A stretch of 39,461 nucleotides of DNA, from positions 1-39,461 of the forward strand of contig JACQCH010000015.1 of assembly GCA_016201735.1 (NCBI GenBank), written 5' to 3'. The position numbers were made by a program, and so were the translations under genes. The number at the start of each line of letters is the position of its first letter. Position 1 is the stretch's first letter. This document shows, in pieces, positions 14,638 through 23,794 of this stretch. The notes below the pieces were generated by a model that did not search any database, was not told the DNA's origin, and saw only the letters and a program-made list of their open reading frames with translations. This stretch comes from Candidatus Omnitrophota bacterium (GTDB taxonomy: Bacteria; Omnitrophota; Gorgyraeia; 1-14-0-20-64-10).

Positions 14638-14666
14638 TATATACCATGTATTTATTGATATTTCAA
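14638..14666 (-). promoter_or_regulatory. Promoter of the brnTA accessory cassette
   Basis: On the minus strand TTGAAA (14666-14661), a 17-base spacer and TATATA (14643-14638). The predicted leader to the GTG at 14603 is about 27-30 bases, unlike the near-leaderless promoters of the housekeeping genes. The spacer and -10 region hold partly palindromic AT-rich sequence (GTATATAC), a possible BrnA site. The surrounding 14604-14850 gap is AT-rich and otherwise shows only the leuC promoter. Confidence 0.6.
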
Positions 14667-14832
14667 GGCTAATTCCTGTATTTTTTTCAGATGCTCGGGA
14701 TCACCGACCTGTTAAACACCAACATTTTTTGTGATATCGCAAGAAAGATCCTCGAATTGATATAGTATACATCTGTCTCTTATCCCAATCAACACTAATG
14801 TGAAATCAAAATAAGAAGCAGGAGCGGGAGCG

Positions 14833-14841
14833 TGATATACT
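14833..14841 (+). promoter_or_regulatory. Extended -10 promoter of leuCD
   Basis: TGATATACT is an extended -10 box (TGnTATAnT). No clear -35 is seen 17 bases upstream. The box ends 9 bases before the leuC ATG at 14851, so the transcript should be leaderless or nearly so; no ribosome-binding site precedes the ATG. Confidence 0.5.
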
Positions 14842-14850
14842 GAGATTCTT

Positions 14851-16251
14851 ATGGGGAAAACCTTGTTTGAGAAAATCTGGGAGCGGCATGTCGTCGCTGA
14901 TCTGCCCGGCGGGACGACCCTCCTTTACATCGATCGGCACCTGGTCCATGAGGTGACCAGCCCACAGGCCTTCGAGGGATTGCGCTTGACCCGGCGGAAG
15001 GTGCGGCGGCCGGAGCTGACCATCGCCACGATGGACCACAACGTCCCGACCGAGGACCGGATGAATATCCGGGACCCGATCTCTAAGGCGCAGATCGAGG
15101 CCCTCGAAAAGAACTGCCGGGAGTTCGGGATCACCCTGTACGATCTAAAATCGGACCGCCAGGGGATCGTCCACATCATCGGGCCGGAGCTGGGGCTGAT
15201 TTTGCCCGGGACCACGATCGTCTGCGGGGATTCCCACACCTCGACGCACGGGGCGTTCGGGACGCTGGCCTTCGGGATCGGCACTTCGGAGGTGGAGCAT
15301 GTGCTGGCCACCCAGTGCCTGACCCAGAAACGGCCGAAAACCTTCCAGGTGGAATTCACCGGGAAACTTTCCCCCGCCGTCACCGCCAAGGACATGATCC
15401 TGAAACTGATCGGCGCCATCGGCACCGCCGGAGGGACCGGAACCATTCTTGAATACTGTGGCGAGGCGGTCCGCCGGCTTTCCATGGAGGCCCGGATGAC
15501 GATCTGCAACATGTCGATCGAGGCCGGGGCCCGAGCCGGGATGATCGCACCGGATGAAACCACTTTTGAATACGTTGCTTCAGGGAATCGTCCGTTCGCT
15601 CCCAAAGGAAAAGAGTTGGAGAAGGCGATCGCCTTCTGGAAAACCCTTCCGACCGATCCGGGTGCCTCGTTCGACCGATCAATCTCGATCGACTGCGCGA
15701 AGATCGCGCCGCAGGTTACCTGGGGGACGAATCCCGGAATGGTCGTGGATGTGACCGGTAAAGTCCCGCAGCCGGATCAAGTCCCCGGCTACACCCGGAA
15801 GGATGTCGAGCAAGCCCTGGCCTACATGGGGCTGAGCCCCGGCACGCCGATCGCCCAAATCAAGATCGACACCGTCTTCATCGGAAGCTGCACCAACGCC
15901 CGGATCGAGGATCTGCGCAACGCCGCCCGGATCCTGAAAGGCCGGAAGGTGGCACCCAAGGTACACGTCCTGGTGGTCCCCGGATCCCAGCAGGTCCGCA
16001 AACAGGCGGAGATCGAGGGCCTCGACCAGATCTTCAAAGCTGCCGGATGCGACTGGCGGGAATCCGGCTGCAGCATGTGTTTGGGGATGAACCCGGATCA
16101 GTTGAAGCCGGGCGAGCGGTGCGCCTCCACCTCCAACCGGAATTTTGAGGGCCGTCAGGGGAAAGGGGGCCGGACCCATTTGGTCAGCCCCGAGATGGCG
16201 GCGGCCGCGGCGGTGGAAGGCCATTTCGTCGACATCCGGAGTTGGCGATGA
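14851..16251 (+). CDS. leuC: 3-isopropylmalate dehydratase large subunit
   Basis: An aconitase-family [4Fe-4S] hydro-lyase that isomerises 2-isopropylmalate to 3-isopropylmalate in leucine synthesis, together with LeuD. The 466 residues fit the bacterial LeuC type. Cluster ligands are C347 ([16 protein letters not shown]), C407 and C410 ([12 protein letters not shown]). Other family blocks are [30 protein letters not shown] and the C-terminal [20 protein letters not shown]. The stop overlaps the leuD ATG as ATGA. Cluster assembly would depend on the SUF system encoded downstream in this window. Confidence 0.97.
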   Translation: MGKTLFEKIWERHVVADLPGGTTLLYIDRHLVHEVTSPQAFEGLRLTRRKVRRPELTIATMDHNVPTEDRMNIRDPISKAQIEALEKNCREFGITLYDLKSDRQGIVHIIGPELGLILPGTTIVCGDSHTSTHGAFGTLAFGIGTSEVEHVLATQCLTQKRPKTFQVEFTGKLSPAVTAKDMILKLIGAIGTAGGTGTILEYCGEAVRRLSMEARMTICNMSIEAGARAGMIAPDETTFEYVASGNRPFAPKGKELEKAIAFWKTLPTDPGASFDRSISIDCAKIAPQVTWGTNPGMVVDVTGKVPQPDQVPGYTRKDVEQALAYMGLSPGTPIAQIKIDTVFIGSCTNARIEDLRNAARILKGRKVAPKVHVLVVPGSQQVRKQAEIEGLDQIFKAAGCDWRESGCSMCLGMNPDQLKPGERCASTSNRNFEGRQGKGGRTHLVSPEMAAAAAVEGHFVDIRSWR

Positions 16252-16856
16252 CACCTTTCCGTAGTCATCGCGGACTCATCGGGACACTCGACCGGGCCAA
16301 CGTCGACACCGACCAGGTCATCCCGAAGCAGTTCTTAAAGTCGATCGCCCGAACCGGATTCGGGGAATCTCTTTTCTACGACTGGAGGTATCTCCCGGAC
16401 GGCCGACCCAATCCGGATTTCGAGCTAAACGCTCCGAAGTTCAAAGGAGCTTCGGTTCTCGTGACCCGGAAAAATTTCGGCTGCGGCTCCTCCCGGGAAC
16501 ACGCGGTCTGGGCGATCCAGCAGTATGGGTTCAAGGCGGTCATCGCTCCCTCCTTCGCCGACATCTTCCGGAACAACAGCATGAAGAACGGCCTGCTGAC
16601 CGTGGAGCTTCAGGAAGCGGAGGTGGAAGAGATCTTTCAGATGGTCCAGCGCTACACCGGATTGGAAGCAACGGTGAACTTAGAGGAACAGCGGGTCACC
16701 CTGCACCTGCCGGAGGAGATTTCATTTCACTTCGAGATCGACCCTTCCGTGAAGGAACATCTGATCCGAGGCCTGGACGTAATCGGCCTGACCCTGCAGA
16801 GGGAAAAAGAAATCGCCGCCTTCGAGTCCAAACATAACCCGCAGTGGATCAGTTGA
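16248..16856 (+). CDS. leuD: 3-isopropylmalate dehydratase small subunit
   Basis: The swivelling-domain partner of LeuC, about 202 residues. Diagnostic segments are [19 protein letters not shown] near the N-terminus, the substrate-loop motif [20 protein letters not shown], and [19 protein letters not shown]. The ATG at 16248 with GGAG 9 bases upstream is preferred to a TTG six bases earlier. Its 3' end overlaps the convergent peptidase gene by 8 bases, and there is no room for a terminator. Confidence 0.97.
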   Translation: MTPFRSHRGLIGTLDRANVDTDQVIPKQFLKSIARTGFGESLFYDWRYLPDGRPNPDFELNAPKFKGASVLVTRKNFGCGSSREHAVWAIQQYGFKAVIAPSFADIFRNNSMKNGLLTVELQEAEVEEIFQMVQRYTGLEATVNLEEQRVTLHLPEEISFHFEIDPSVKEHLIRGLDVIGLTLQREKEIAAFESKHNPQWIS

Positions 16857-17976
16857 GTTCGAGGAGTTTGGGGAAGGTGGTGAGGTTCTCGCAGCCGGTT
16901 TCGGTGATTAACACCATGTCCTCGAGGCGGATCCCGCCGGCGTCCAGGTAATAGAGGCCCGGCTCAACGGTGACCACCTGCCCTGCCTTCATTACATCGG
17001 AGAGGTTGCTGACTCGGGGCGGCTCATGAATTTCCAGACCGACCCCATGTCCGGTCCCGTGAAAGAAGCCCTGCATCCGGCCGCCGATCATCCCTGTGGG
17101 GAACCCTTCCTGCTCGAAGTATTTGAGGATCGCATCATGGATTTCTTTGCCGTCCACTCCAGCTTTTAATTTTTTAAACCCGATCTCCTGCCCCTGTTGG
17201 ACCGCCCGGTACATCTTCTTCACTTTTTCCGAGGCCTTTCCCCGAACCACGGTCCGGGTCATGTCGGCGAAGTAACGGCTCTTGAGCGAAACGGGGAACA
17301 CATCCAGCACGATCGGCTGGTTCGCTTTCAGCGGGCCGGTGCCGATGCAGTGGGGATCGCAGGCCTGGGTTCCTCCAGCGACGATCGTCTCTCGGCCCAA
17401 GCAGTCGGAGCCCATCAGGGTCACGTGCAAAAGTTTCCGGATCAATTCGGAAGTGAGCGGCTGTCCCCCCAGCCACAGTTCCCCGTTCTTGATCTGGGAT
17501 TGCTGGATCACCGTGATCGCCGACTTGACCGCCTCTTCGGTGAGCCGCTGAGTTTCCCGAATCGCGGCCACTTCCTCTTTCGTTTTGATCATCCGCTCCG
17601 GGAAGAATGGTTCCTTGCCCGGCACAATCGTGTACCCTTTCTCTCGGAGGCGGTCGGCCAAGACGATCGGGAAATTGCCGGGGACCCGCAGTGAAGTGAT
17701 CTGCCGTTCCTTGAACAGAAGATCCAACACGTCGCTGAATCCGGGATGGGCCGCGCCGGAGCGTTTGGCCTGCTCCTGCAGTTTCGATAAGGAAAGGACC
17801 TCATCGACCTGGGCCTCCGACTTGGCCCGGTCCAGCTCCAGATCGGACATCACCAGGATTTTCTTTCCGTTGATCCGGGCGAGGATGAATGGGTCCGGCG
17901 CCCAGAACCGGGTTGCGTAGTAAAGGTTGGCGTCCTGCTCGCTCGCCGCCACAATGAGTGCCGCGCTATCCCCCAT
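16849..17976 (-). CDS. M24-family metallopeptidase (Xaa-Pro peptidase-like)
   Basis: A 375-residue pita-bread-fold protein with an N-terminal creatinase-like domain (1-130) and a C-terminal catalytic domain. The dinuclear metal ligands are all visible: D225 (IVLDVFPV), D238 (FADMTRTV), H310 (FFHGTGHGVGLEIHEPP), E338 (VTVEPGLYY) and E352 (IRLEDMV). H317 is the usual catalytic His. Aminopeptidase P or prolidase activity is likely; the exact dipeptide or N-terminal preference cannot be told. The N-terminal domain is close to that of Xaa-Pro aminopeptidases. The start overlaps the flavin reductase 3' end by 11 bases. Confidence 0.93.
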   Translation of the reverse strand: MGDSAALIVAASEQDANLYYATRFWAPDPFILARINGKKILVMSDLELDRAKSEAQVDEVLSLSKLQEQAKRSGAAHPGFSDVLDLLFKERQITSLRVPGNFPIVLADRLREKGYTIVPGKEPFFPERMIKTKEEVAAIRETQRLTEEAVKSAITVIQQSQIKNGELWLGGQPLTSELIRKLLHVTLMGSDCLGRETIVAGGTQACDPHCIGTGPLKANQPIVLDVFPVSLKSRYFADMTRTVVRGKASEKVKKMYRAVQQGQEIGFKKLKAGVDGKEIHDAILKYFEQEGFPTGMIGGRMQGFFHGTGHGVGLEIHEPPRVSNLSDVMKAGQVVTVEPGLYYLDAGGIRLEDMVLITETGCENLTTFPKLLELN

Positions 17977-18442
17977 AGGTCCACCCAGTTTCCCGGAGCG
18001 TCAATGGATCGGCCTCCCGCTGGATTCCGGCCTCGACCACCTCGGCGACGACCAGCGCGTGATCCCCGGCCGGATGGATCTGGCGGACCTCGCACTCGGC
18101 GTAGGCCGCCGCCTCCTCGAGAATCGGAGCCCCCACCTTCCCCAGCCGGTAACGGATCCCCTCCAACTTGCTGCCGCCCGCCGGGGCCGGCTTCAAGAAA
18201 TGTTGGGCGATCCCTTTTTGATCGGACCCCAAGAAGTTGAGGGTTAAAACCCGGCTGGCGGAAATCATCCCGAAAGAATGGGCCTGATTCTCGACGGCCA
18301 GCACAATGAGCGGCGGCTTGAACGAAATCTGGGTCACCCAGGTCCCGGTGAAGGCGTTGACGGCCCCTTCCTGTTTGACCCCGACCACGTAAACGCCGTA
18401 GACGATTTTCCGCAGTACCTTCTTTTTGATCTCAGGATCCAC
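17966..18442 (-). CDS. Flavin reductase-like FMN-binding protein
   Basis: A 158-residue split-barrel protein. The pattern LRKIVYGVYVVGVKQEG, NAFTGTWVTQISFKPPLIVL and FGMISASRVLTLNFLGSDQK is typical of the flavin reductase-like domain found in rubredoxin-associated and other FMN proteins. A substrate or electron acceptor cannot be named. The start is GTG at 18442 with GAGGGG upstream. It is the first gene of a pair with the M24 peptidase (11-base overlap), and is divergent from the small membrane protein. Confidence 0.85.
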   Translation of the reverse strand: MDPEIKKKVLRKIVYGVYVVGVKQEGAVNAFTGTWVTQISFKPPLIVLAVENQAHSFGMISASRVLTLNFLGSDQKGIAQHFLKPAPAGGSKLEGIRYRLGKVGAPILEEAAAYAECEVRQIHPAGDHALVVAEVVEAGIQREADPLTLRETGWTYGG

Positions 18443-18464
18443 TTGTCAGAGCCCCTCGATTCCG

Positions 18465-18473
18465 TGGTATGAT
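18465..18473 (+). promoter_or_regulatory. Extended -10 box before the small membrane protein
   Basis: TGGTATGAT (TGnTATnAT) ends 10 bases before the ATG at 18484. A TTGTCA lies 19 bases upstream of the hexamer. This predicts a near-leaderless transcript and argues for the ATG at 18484 instead of the one at 18469, which lies inside the box. Confidence 0.5.
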
Positions 18474-18483
18474 ACTCGGCACC

Positions 18484-18747
18484 ATGATAACAAAACTATT
18501 GCTGGTGGTCCTGTTCGCGGTGGTGATCAATCTCCCGCTGGGGTATTGGCGGGAAGGGCTTCGGAAATTCAGTCTCCTATGGATCGTGGCGATCCACGGC
18601 TCCATTCCGTTCGTTATCGCTTTCCGGTACGCCATCGGGCTCACCTATTCCAGCACGCCCATCTACGTGACGGCGCCGGTCGTGATCGGCTCAGCGGTAG
18701 TCGGCCAGATCATCGGCTCCCGGACCCGCCGCCGCAAGAATTCGTAG
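18484..18747 (+). CDS. Small membrane protein, unknown function
   Basis: About 87 residues with three hydrophobic segments: LLLVVLFAVVINLPLGYW, LLWIVAIHGSIPFVIAF and VTAPVVIGSAVVGQIIG, ending with a basic tail (SRTRRRKNS). The segment order and the proline-glycine turn after the first helix look like a conserved hypothetical family, but I cannot name it. The 3' end overlaps the convergent CbiX-like gene by 38 bases. No partner is suggested by the context. Confidence 0.65.
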   Translation: MITKLLLVVLFAVVINLPLGYWREGLRKFSLLWIVAIHGSIPFVIAFRYAIGLTYSSTPIYVTAPVVIGSAVVGQIIGSRTRRRKNS

Positions 18748-19264
18748 ACCGGGCAGTACCCTCCTCCAGCGCTTTTTGGATCTGCCCGCTCAGTAGAGCC
18801 GCCACTTCCTTCAGATCGAACGGCCATAGATACTCCACCTCAATCGCCGGGTGAGTTTCCCTGACCTTCTGGAGCGCTCGGGGGATGTCTACCTCGGAAT
18901 GGAGGCCGCCGGGGGTCAGCATGGAAGGGATGACCAAAACCCGAGTCGCCCCCTGCCGGATCACCTGTTCCAGCGCCTCCGGAATCGACGGCCGGCAGAA
19001 CTCATTGTAGCCGATCGCGAACAGTTCGCTCGGCAGCATCCTGCGCAGTTCAGAGGCCAACTTCTCCAAGCCCACCTTGTAAGGGTCGTTCCCCGGATGC
19101 CGGGGCCAGTCCCGGATCTTCGCGTCCAACTCCTCGGCCCGCTTCTTCAAATCCGGCCCGCCCCATTCCAGCCCCATCAACTCCCCCACCAATTGCGGGG
19201 GGCAGTCGGTGGCCGGCGCCCCATGCCCGATTAAAACAACCGCTGTCTTTTCCTGAGAACTCAC
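18710..19264 (-). CDS. CbiX/sirohydrochlorin chelatase-like protein
   Basis: A 184-residue protein of the CbiX type, which inserts cobalt or iron in sirohydrochlorin for cobalamin or siroheme synthesis. It has VVLIGHGAPATDCP near the N-terminus (metal-binding His14), YNEFCRPSIPEALEQVIRQG and VLVIPSMLTPGGLHSEVDIP with the second conserved His. It is longer than minimal CbiX-S (about 120) and has one domain, as in ferrochelatase-related proteins. Other tetrapyrrole genes are absent nearby, so cobalt or iron specificity is unknown. The C-terminal tail (SCGGGSGSR) is simple sequence overlapping the neighbouring gene. Confidence 0.8.
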   Translation of the reverse strand: MSSQEKTAVVLIGHGAPATDCPPQLVGELMGLEWGGPDLKKRAEELDAKIRDWPRHPGNDPYKVGLEKLASELRRMLPSELFAIGYNEFCRPSIPEALEQVIRQGATRVLVIPSMLTPGGLHSEVDIPRALQKVRETHPAIEVEYLWPFDLKEVAALLSGQIQKALEEGTARSTNSCGGGSGSR

Positions 19265-19461
19265 CCCGCCCCTCCATGGGTCGGGACGCCCGAGCGCTGT
19301 TGAGGATCTTCTTGGGCGTCCCGAAAAGCTCCACGAGCTCTTATTCTCTGGAGCAAGTTGGAAGTTACCTCGATGTACAATGTCTGACCTCTAATATTCG
19401 GAAGAACACACCCACACGTTATCCCCACCTTGCTCCAGAGAAACCCATGGAGGGGCGGGGT
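19263..19461. mobile_element. 199-bp nested inverted-repeat element with a GIY-YIG remnant
   Basis: The outer arms are a perfect 19-bp inverted repeat: ACCCCGCCCCTCCATGGGT at 19263-19281 and its complement at 19443-19461. A second perfect 14-bp pair (TTCTCTGGAGCAAG, 19344-19357, with 19429-19442) is contiguous with the right outer arm but separated from the left arm by about 62 bases. That extra piece is itself bounded by an 11-bp inverted repeat (TCGGGACGCCC, 19281-19291, with 19314-19324). The simplest reading is a long palindromic element whose left arm was invaded by another palindrome. A decayed GIY-YIG coding fragment lies inside. It fills the whole gap between cbiX-like and plsC-like genes. 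Confidence 0.7.
19336..19395 (-). pseudogene. GIY-YIG nuclease fragment inside the inverted-repeat element
   Basis: The minus strand reads RGQTLYIEVTSNLLQRIR, which aligns with TLYIGVTNDLVRRVYEHK of the intact GIY-YIG protein at 6545-6841 (T-L-Y-I-x-V-T-x-x-L-x-x-R-I/V). Only the YIG strand and start of the Arg helix survive; the rest of the domain is absent and the Gly of the YIG motif is Glu. Short similarity, so this could be chance, but its place within a palindromic element makes it noteworthy. Confidence 0.45.
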
Positions 19462-20252
19462 CATCGCTGAGGATTATACTCTCTTAGATGCTCCCGATAA
19501 ACCGACATCATCTGACGGCGCACCTTTTTGGCAAGTGGGTGAACCTGAGCCGGGTCTGAGGAAACCAGCACGACCGGGGCAAGCAGGTGAATCTTGAGAC
19601 GCCCCCCCAACCGAAAGATCCAGGTGCCTCGAGGCAAAAGCTGTCTTGTCCCGACCAGGACGACCGGCACGATCGGCGTCCCGGTCGTCACCGCGAGCCG
19701 AAAGCCCCCCGTCTGGAAGCGGCCGAACAGACCGGTATGGCTCCGGGTCCCCTCCGGGAAAACAAAGATCGAGATCCCCTCGGATAACCATTGTTTTGCC
19801 TGTCCCATACTGAGCAGGGCCGCTTTTCGATCTCCCCGCCGGACCGGAATGTACCCGGCCATCCGCATCGCCCAGCCGAAGACCGGAATCCGAAACAGCT
19901 CCACATCGGCCATCCACTTGAACTGCCGCCGAAGAAAGTAGAGGGCCGGCACATCCACATAACTCTGGTGATTCGCCATGAAGATCACCGGCCCCCCCCT
20001 CGGAATCTGCTCCTGGCCGAAAACCTGAACCCGGCAGCCGGGAGCCATGGAAACCAACCCCCGTCCCCAGAATCCCGCCAAGGAATGAACCCTCTTGCGC
20101 TCAGGGTCGATCCAGGGATGGACCAGATACAAAAGCCCGATCAAAATAGTCCAGCCCATTGTAGAAAGGCCGATCCCGATCCATGCGATCACCGAAAGAA
20201 TCGCCTCCACCCCTCTTAAGATTCTTTTCGTCGGAACTCCTCCGCTGCCCAA
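19461..20252 (-). CDS. 1-acyl-sn-glycerol-3-phosphate acyltransferase (PlsC family)
   Basis: A 263-residue membrane-bound acyltransferase that adds the second acyl chain to lysophosphatidate in phospholipid synthesis. The N-terminus has hydrophobic helices (ILSVIAWIGIGLSTMGW and onward). The catalytic HX4D motif is NHQSYVD (H95, D100), followed by FGWAMRMAGYIPVRRGDR, the glycerol-phosphate-binding FPEGTRSHTG and VPVVLVGTRQLLP. The start is probably TTG at 20252 with GGAGG 7 bases upstream, overlapping pcnB by 37 bases; a GTG at 20210 is the alternative. The 3' end touches the inverted-repeat element. Confidence 0.9.
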   Translation of the reverse strand: MGSGGVPTKRILRGVEAILSVIAWIGIGLSTMGWTILIGLLYLVHPWIDPERKRVHSLAGFWGRGLVSMAPGCRVQVFGQEQIPRGGPVIFMANHQSYVDVPALYFLRRQFKWMADVELFRIPVFGWAMRMAGYIPVRRGDRKAALLSMGQAKQWLSEGISIFVFPEGTRSHTGLFGRFQTGGFRLAVTTGTPIVPVVLVGTRQLLPRGTWIFRLGGRLKIHLLAPVVLVSSDPAQVHPLAKKVRRQMMSVYREHLREYNPQR

Positions 20253-21559
20253 TCCAACGCCTCCGGCTTAGAGGTGAGCGTCCCTTCCAACTGCCTTTCC
20301 TCCACCGCCTTCAAGATCGTCCCGATCAACGGCCCCTCCGGAAAACCGAGCCGCAGCAAATCATGACCGTCGATCAGCCGCTTGGGTTTGAGTTCCTGGG
20401 GGGGAAGCTCCTTAAGTTTCTTCCTTAAGAAACGCCAGTTGGTCAAATCCTTGTGGGAGGCCAGGCAGTCGGCCCGGTGGAGCTTCAGTTCTTCGGAGAA
20501 AGTCGGGGCCGCCATGAACCGCTTCAGGGTGGACAGGCGCATCTGCCGGACATCCTTGAACCGCATGTGGTTCGCCACCAACGTCGAGATGGCTGACGTC
20601 TCCGCATTCGAGAAGCGCAAACGTCTGCAGACCCGCTGGGTGATCGCCGCTCCCACCCGATCGTGTCCATCGAACCGGATCCGGTCCGCCACCCGAAAGG
20701 TGGAGGGTTTCCCCACGTCGTGCAGCAACGCCCCAAGTGCTAAGATGGGATGGGGGTTCTTCAAATGTTTCAGCAGAAGGACCGTGTGGGTGTAGACGTC
20801 CCCTTCCGGGTGAAATTCCGGCGGCTGGGCAACCCCCTTCATCCGCTCCACCTCCGGCAAGATCACCCTTAATAATCCCGACTCGTCCAGCAGAGTCAGC
20901 CCCCGCCCCGGGTGCGGCCCACTGAACAGTTTCACCAGCTCATCCCGGATCCGCTCGGGGCTGACCTGGGTGATCTTCGCGGCGGCCTCTTGGACCGCCC
21001 GGAAGGTCGCCGGGTCGATCTCAAACCCCAGCGTCACCGTGAACCGGACCGCTCGGAGCATCCGGAGCCGGTCTTCCTCGAACCGCCGGACTGGGTTCCC
21101 GATCGCCCGGATCAGCTTTTTTTCAATGTCCTCCTGCCCCTTCACGTAATCAATCACCCTGCTGCGGACCGGATCGAAGAAGAGCCCGTTCACCGTGAAA
21201 TCACGGCGCAGGGCATCCTTGCGCGGTGTGGAAAAAACAACTCCCTCCGGGTGCCGCCCGTCCCGGTACTTCAAATCGGTTCGGAAGGTGGCTACCTCGA
21301 ACTGATGAGTCTCCTCCAGAACCAACATCACGCCGAATTGGGCCCCGACCGGGAGGGTCCGGCGGAACAGCTTCGTCACTTCCTCAGGCCGGGCGGAAGT
21401 GGCGATGTCGAAATCGGTCGGCGGCCGGCCCATCAGCAGATCCCGGACGCATCCGCCCACGAGAAACGCCTCATGACCGGCTTTTCTCAACCGCTGGACG
21501 ATTTCGACCGCCCGCCGATACTTGGGACTGCGCTTAAAACCTGCTTTCAAGGAGGTCAA
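20216..21559 (-). CDS. CCA tRNA nucleotidyltransferase / poly(A) polymerase family protein
   Basis: A 447-residue class II nucleotidyltransferase. The head has [26 protein letters not shown] (here split as [13 protein letters not shown] and TDFDIAT: GG motif and the two catalytic Asp), then [13 protein letters not shown] and the RNA-binding [13 protein letters not shown]. An HD domain follows ([12 protein letters not shown] with ANHMRFKDV), as in bacterial CCA-adding enzymes with phosphohydrolase activity. It could be the CCA-adding enzyme, the poly(A) polymerase or a split A-adding enzyme; the HD domain favours tRNA 3'-end processing. It overlaps cstA by 26 bases and the acyltransferase gene downstream. 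Confidence 0.88.
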   Translation of the reverse strand: MTSLKAGFKRSPKYRRAVEIVQRLRKAGHEAFLVGGCVRDLLMGRPPTDFDIATSARPEEVTKLFRRTLPVGAQFGVMLVLEETHQFEVATFRTDLKYRDGRHPEGVVFSTPRKDALRRDFTVNGLFFDPVRSRVIDYVKGQEDIEKKLIRAIGNPVRRFEEDRLRMLRAVRFTVTLGFEIDPATFRAVQEAAAKITQVSPERIRDELVKLFSGPHPGRGLTLLDESGLLRVILPEVERMKGVAQPPEFHPEGDVYTHTVLLLKHLKNPHPILALGALLHDVGKPSTFRVADRIRFDGHDRVGAAITQRVCRRLRFSNAETSAISTLVANHMRFKDVRQMRLSTLKRFMAAPTFSEELKLHRADCLASHKDLTNWRFLRKKLKELPPQELKPKRLIDGHDLLRLGFPEGPLIGTILKAVEERQLEGTLTSKPEALDWAAEEFRRKES

Positions 21560-23357
21560 ATTGGGAGAGCCGATATTTTCCGACCCATCGCAGGGCCGAG
21601 TGGACGATTATCACCAGCGTACAGACCATCATGAAACCAGTCAACGCGGCGTTGAGGATTCCGACGAACGCCTTTCCCGACTGCGCGGCTAAAGGAAGAA
21701 AATTCTGCCAGATGCTCTGCCACCCTGCCGTCAGAGTCGTCACCGCCACAAACACCATGGGGACCAAGGTCACCCAGGCGTAGCGGGCTTTCCCCATATT
21801 GATGAGTACCGTGGTCCCAACGCATAAAGCGATGACCGCTAACAGTTGATTGGCGATTCCAAACATCGGCCAAATGGTGGAGACCGACCCGGTCAAGATA
21901 AAGTACACCCAAGCCCCAACCACCAGAGCGCTGGAGAGGAGCGTCCCCGGAAGCCAATCGGTCCGCTCGAAGGGCCGGTAGACCCTTCCCAAAAACTCTT
22001 GGACAATAAACCGGGCCACCCGAGTACCGGTATCGATCGTTGTAAGGATAAACAGCGCCTCAAACATGATGGCGAAATGGTACCAGTAAGACATGAGATT
22101 TCGCATCCCCGGCAGAGAAGAAAACACTTGGGCCATGCCGATGGCCAGAGAGACCGCCCCTCCCGTCCTGCCGGTGACATTCTCCCCGACCTGCTGCGCC
22201 AGAACCGGAAGATTCACCGGAGTCATTCCAAGTCCTGCGAATTTCGCCGGCGCCACATTGATCGCGAAATAATCAGCCGGATAAAGCGCAGAGCAGGCCA
22301 CCAAAGCCGTGATCCCCACCAACCCTTCCATTAACATCGCTCCATACCCGATCGGCCGGATGTCCCGCTCGTTATCGATCATCTTCGGAGTCGTTCCGGA
22401 CCCCACCAGGGCGTGAAATCCTGAAATCGCCCCGCAGGCGATCGTGACGAAGACAAAGGGGAAAAGCTTCCCCGGGATAATCGGCCCGCCGCCGCTGATG
22501 TACCGGCTCAACATGGGCTGATGCAGAGGAGGATTCACCCACAAAAGACCGACGATCAGAAGCGCGATGGTCCCGACCTTCATGTAGGAACTTAAATAAT
22601 CCCGCGGACAGAGCAGCAGCCAAACCGGCAGGACCGAGGCGATGAATCCGTACGCGGCCATCGCATAGGTGACCTGATGTTCCGACAGGGTCAGGGCCGG
22701 TCCCAACGGCGTCTGGGGGATGACGCGTCCGAAGAAGACGGCCAGGAGAAGCCCCACCACGCCAATCACCGAGGCCTCGGCGATCTTTCCCTTTCGGAAC
22801 CGGTACATGTACAGCCCCACAAAAAGGGCCAGCGGAATGCTGCAGCCGATGGTGAAAATCCCCCAGGAACTTTCCCGCAGTGCATTCACCACCGCCAGAC
22901 CCAGTCCCGCAAGCGCCACGATGATGATGAAGAGGACCGCGATCGCCGTCGTCACCCCCGCGACCGGACCGATCTCCTGCCGCGCGATCTCCGCCAAGGA
23001 CTTCCCTCCCCGCCGAGTCGAGGCAAACAGAATAATCAAATCCTGGACCGCCCCAGCCAGCACCACTCCGATGAGCAGCCATAGGAAACCAGGCAGGAAT
23101 CCAAACTGAGCCGCCAAAACCGGCCCGATGAGCGGCCCCGCCCCGGCGATCGCCGCAAAGTGGTGTCCGAAGAGAACCCACCGGTTGGTGGGATGATAAT
23201 TCGTGCCGTCGTAATGAGTGTGAGCGGCTGTCTTCCGGCCGGAATCCAGCCCCAAAACCCGGTAGGCGAGGAAAGCGCTGTAGTACCGGTAGGCGATCGC
23301 CAGGACGCACAGCGCCCCCAGCATGATCGGAAAAGCGCGCAGCCAAAAACTTGTCAT
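21534..23357 (-). CDS. cstA: Carbon starvation protein A family transporter
   Basis: A 607-residue integral membrane protein with about 15 or more hydrophobic segments. The CstA signature [20 protein letters not shown] (about 63-82) is followed by [20 protein letters not shown]; further on come [18 protein letters not shown] and [14 protein letters not shown]. CstA proteins import pyruvate or peptides. It sits in a minus-strand string def-ACT-cstA-CCA-plsC, with a 35-base gap after the ACT gene. Substrate not determinable; in E. coli relatives pyruvate uptake was shown. Confidence 0.93.
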   Translation of the reverse strand: MTSFWLRAFPIMLGALCVLAIAYRYYSAFLAYRVLGLDSGRKTAAHTHYDGTNYHPTNRWVLFGHHFAAIAGAGPLIGPVLAAQFGFLPGFLWLLIGVVLAGAVQDLIILFASTRRGGKSLAEIARQEIGPVAGVTTAIAVLFIIIVALAGLGLAVVNALRESSWGIFTIGCSIPLALFVGLYMYRFRKGKIAEASVIGVVGLLLAVFFGRVIPQTPLGPALTLSEHQVTYAMAAYGFIASVLPVWLLLCPRDYLSSYMKVGTIALLIVGLLWVNPPLHQPMLSRYISGGGPIIPGKLFPFVFVTIACGAISGFHALVGSGTTPKMIDNERDIRPIGYGAMLMEGLVGITALVACSALYPADYFAINVAPAKFAGLGMTPVNLPVLAQQVGENVTGRTGGAVSLAIGMAQVFSSLPGMRNLMSYWYHFAIMFEALFILTTIDTGTRVARFIVQEFLGRVYRPFERTDWLPGTLLSSALVVGAWVYFILTGSVSTIWPMFGIANQLLAVIALCVGTTVLINMGKARYAWVTLVPMVFVAVTTLTAGWQSIWQNFLPLAAQSGKAFVGILNAALTGFMMVCTLVIIVHSALRWVGKYRLSQFDLLESRF

Positions 23358-23392
23358 AAGGAAAACGTTACGCGGTTCGCAGGCAGGTCCGT

Positions 23393-23794
23393 TTAACCCA
23401 TCTCGCTGAGGAGTTCGAGGGTCCGGTCCGGCTCGTCGGTGCGGAGGATCAGACAGCCGGCCCCTTGGTGTTCGGTGGCGGAACAGTAGGCGTACTCGAT
23501 GTTGATGTCGGCCCGGGCGAGCTTGCGGGCCACCTCTCCCAAGGCCCCGGGCTGGTTGTCCAGATCCATCACGATCACATCCGATTCCAGGATGTAAAGC
23601 CCCAACTGCTCCAGGATCAGCAGCGCCTTCACCGGCCGGTCGGCGAGGAGCCGGACAATGGCATGGTCCACCGTGTCATGGATAGTCAGGGCCAAGATAT
23701 TGATCCCTGCCTCGGAGAGGGTCCCGCAGATTTTCGCCAAACCCCCCGGGCGGTTCTCAAGAAAGATGGAGAGCTGCTTCTCGACCTTGACCAT
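23393..23794 (-). CDS. Tandem ACT-domain protein
   Basis: 133 residues forming two ACT domains: residues 5-65 ([20 protein letters not shown], then [13 protein letters not shown]) and 70-130 ([20 protein letters not shown], then [12 protein letters not shown]). ACT domains bind amino acids and regulate enzymes or transcription. Stand-alone tandem ACT proteins of this type are common near amino acid or acetate metabolism genes; no catalytic domain is attached. The ATG directly abuts the deformylase stop codon, so the genes are coupled. Confidence 0.88.
   Translation of the reverse strand: MVKVEKQLSIFLENRPGGLAKICGTLSEAGINILALTIHDTVDHAIVRLLADRPVKALLILEQLGLYILESDVIVMDLDNQPGALGEVARKLARADINIEYAYCSATEHQGAGCLILRTDEPDRTLELLSEMG

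Noticed and set aside
14604-14850. A tRNA or leucine leader peptide in the AT-rich gap before leuC
   Set aside because: No cloverleaf was recognised and no short frame with a run of Leu codons plus attenuator was seen; only two divergent promoters can be supported.
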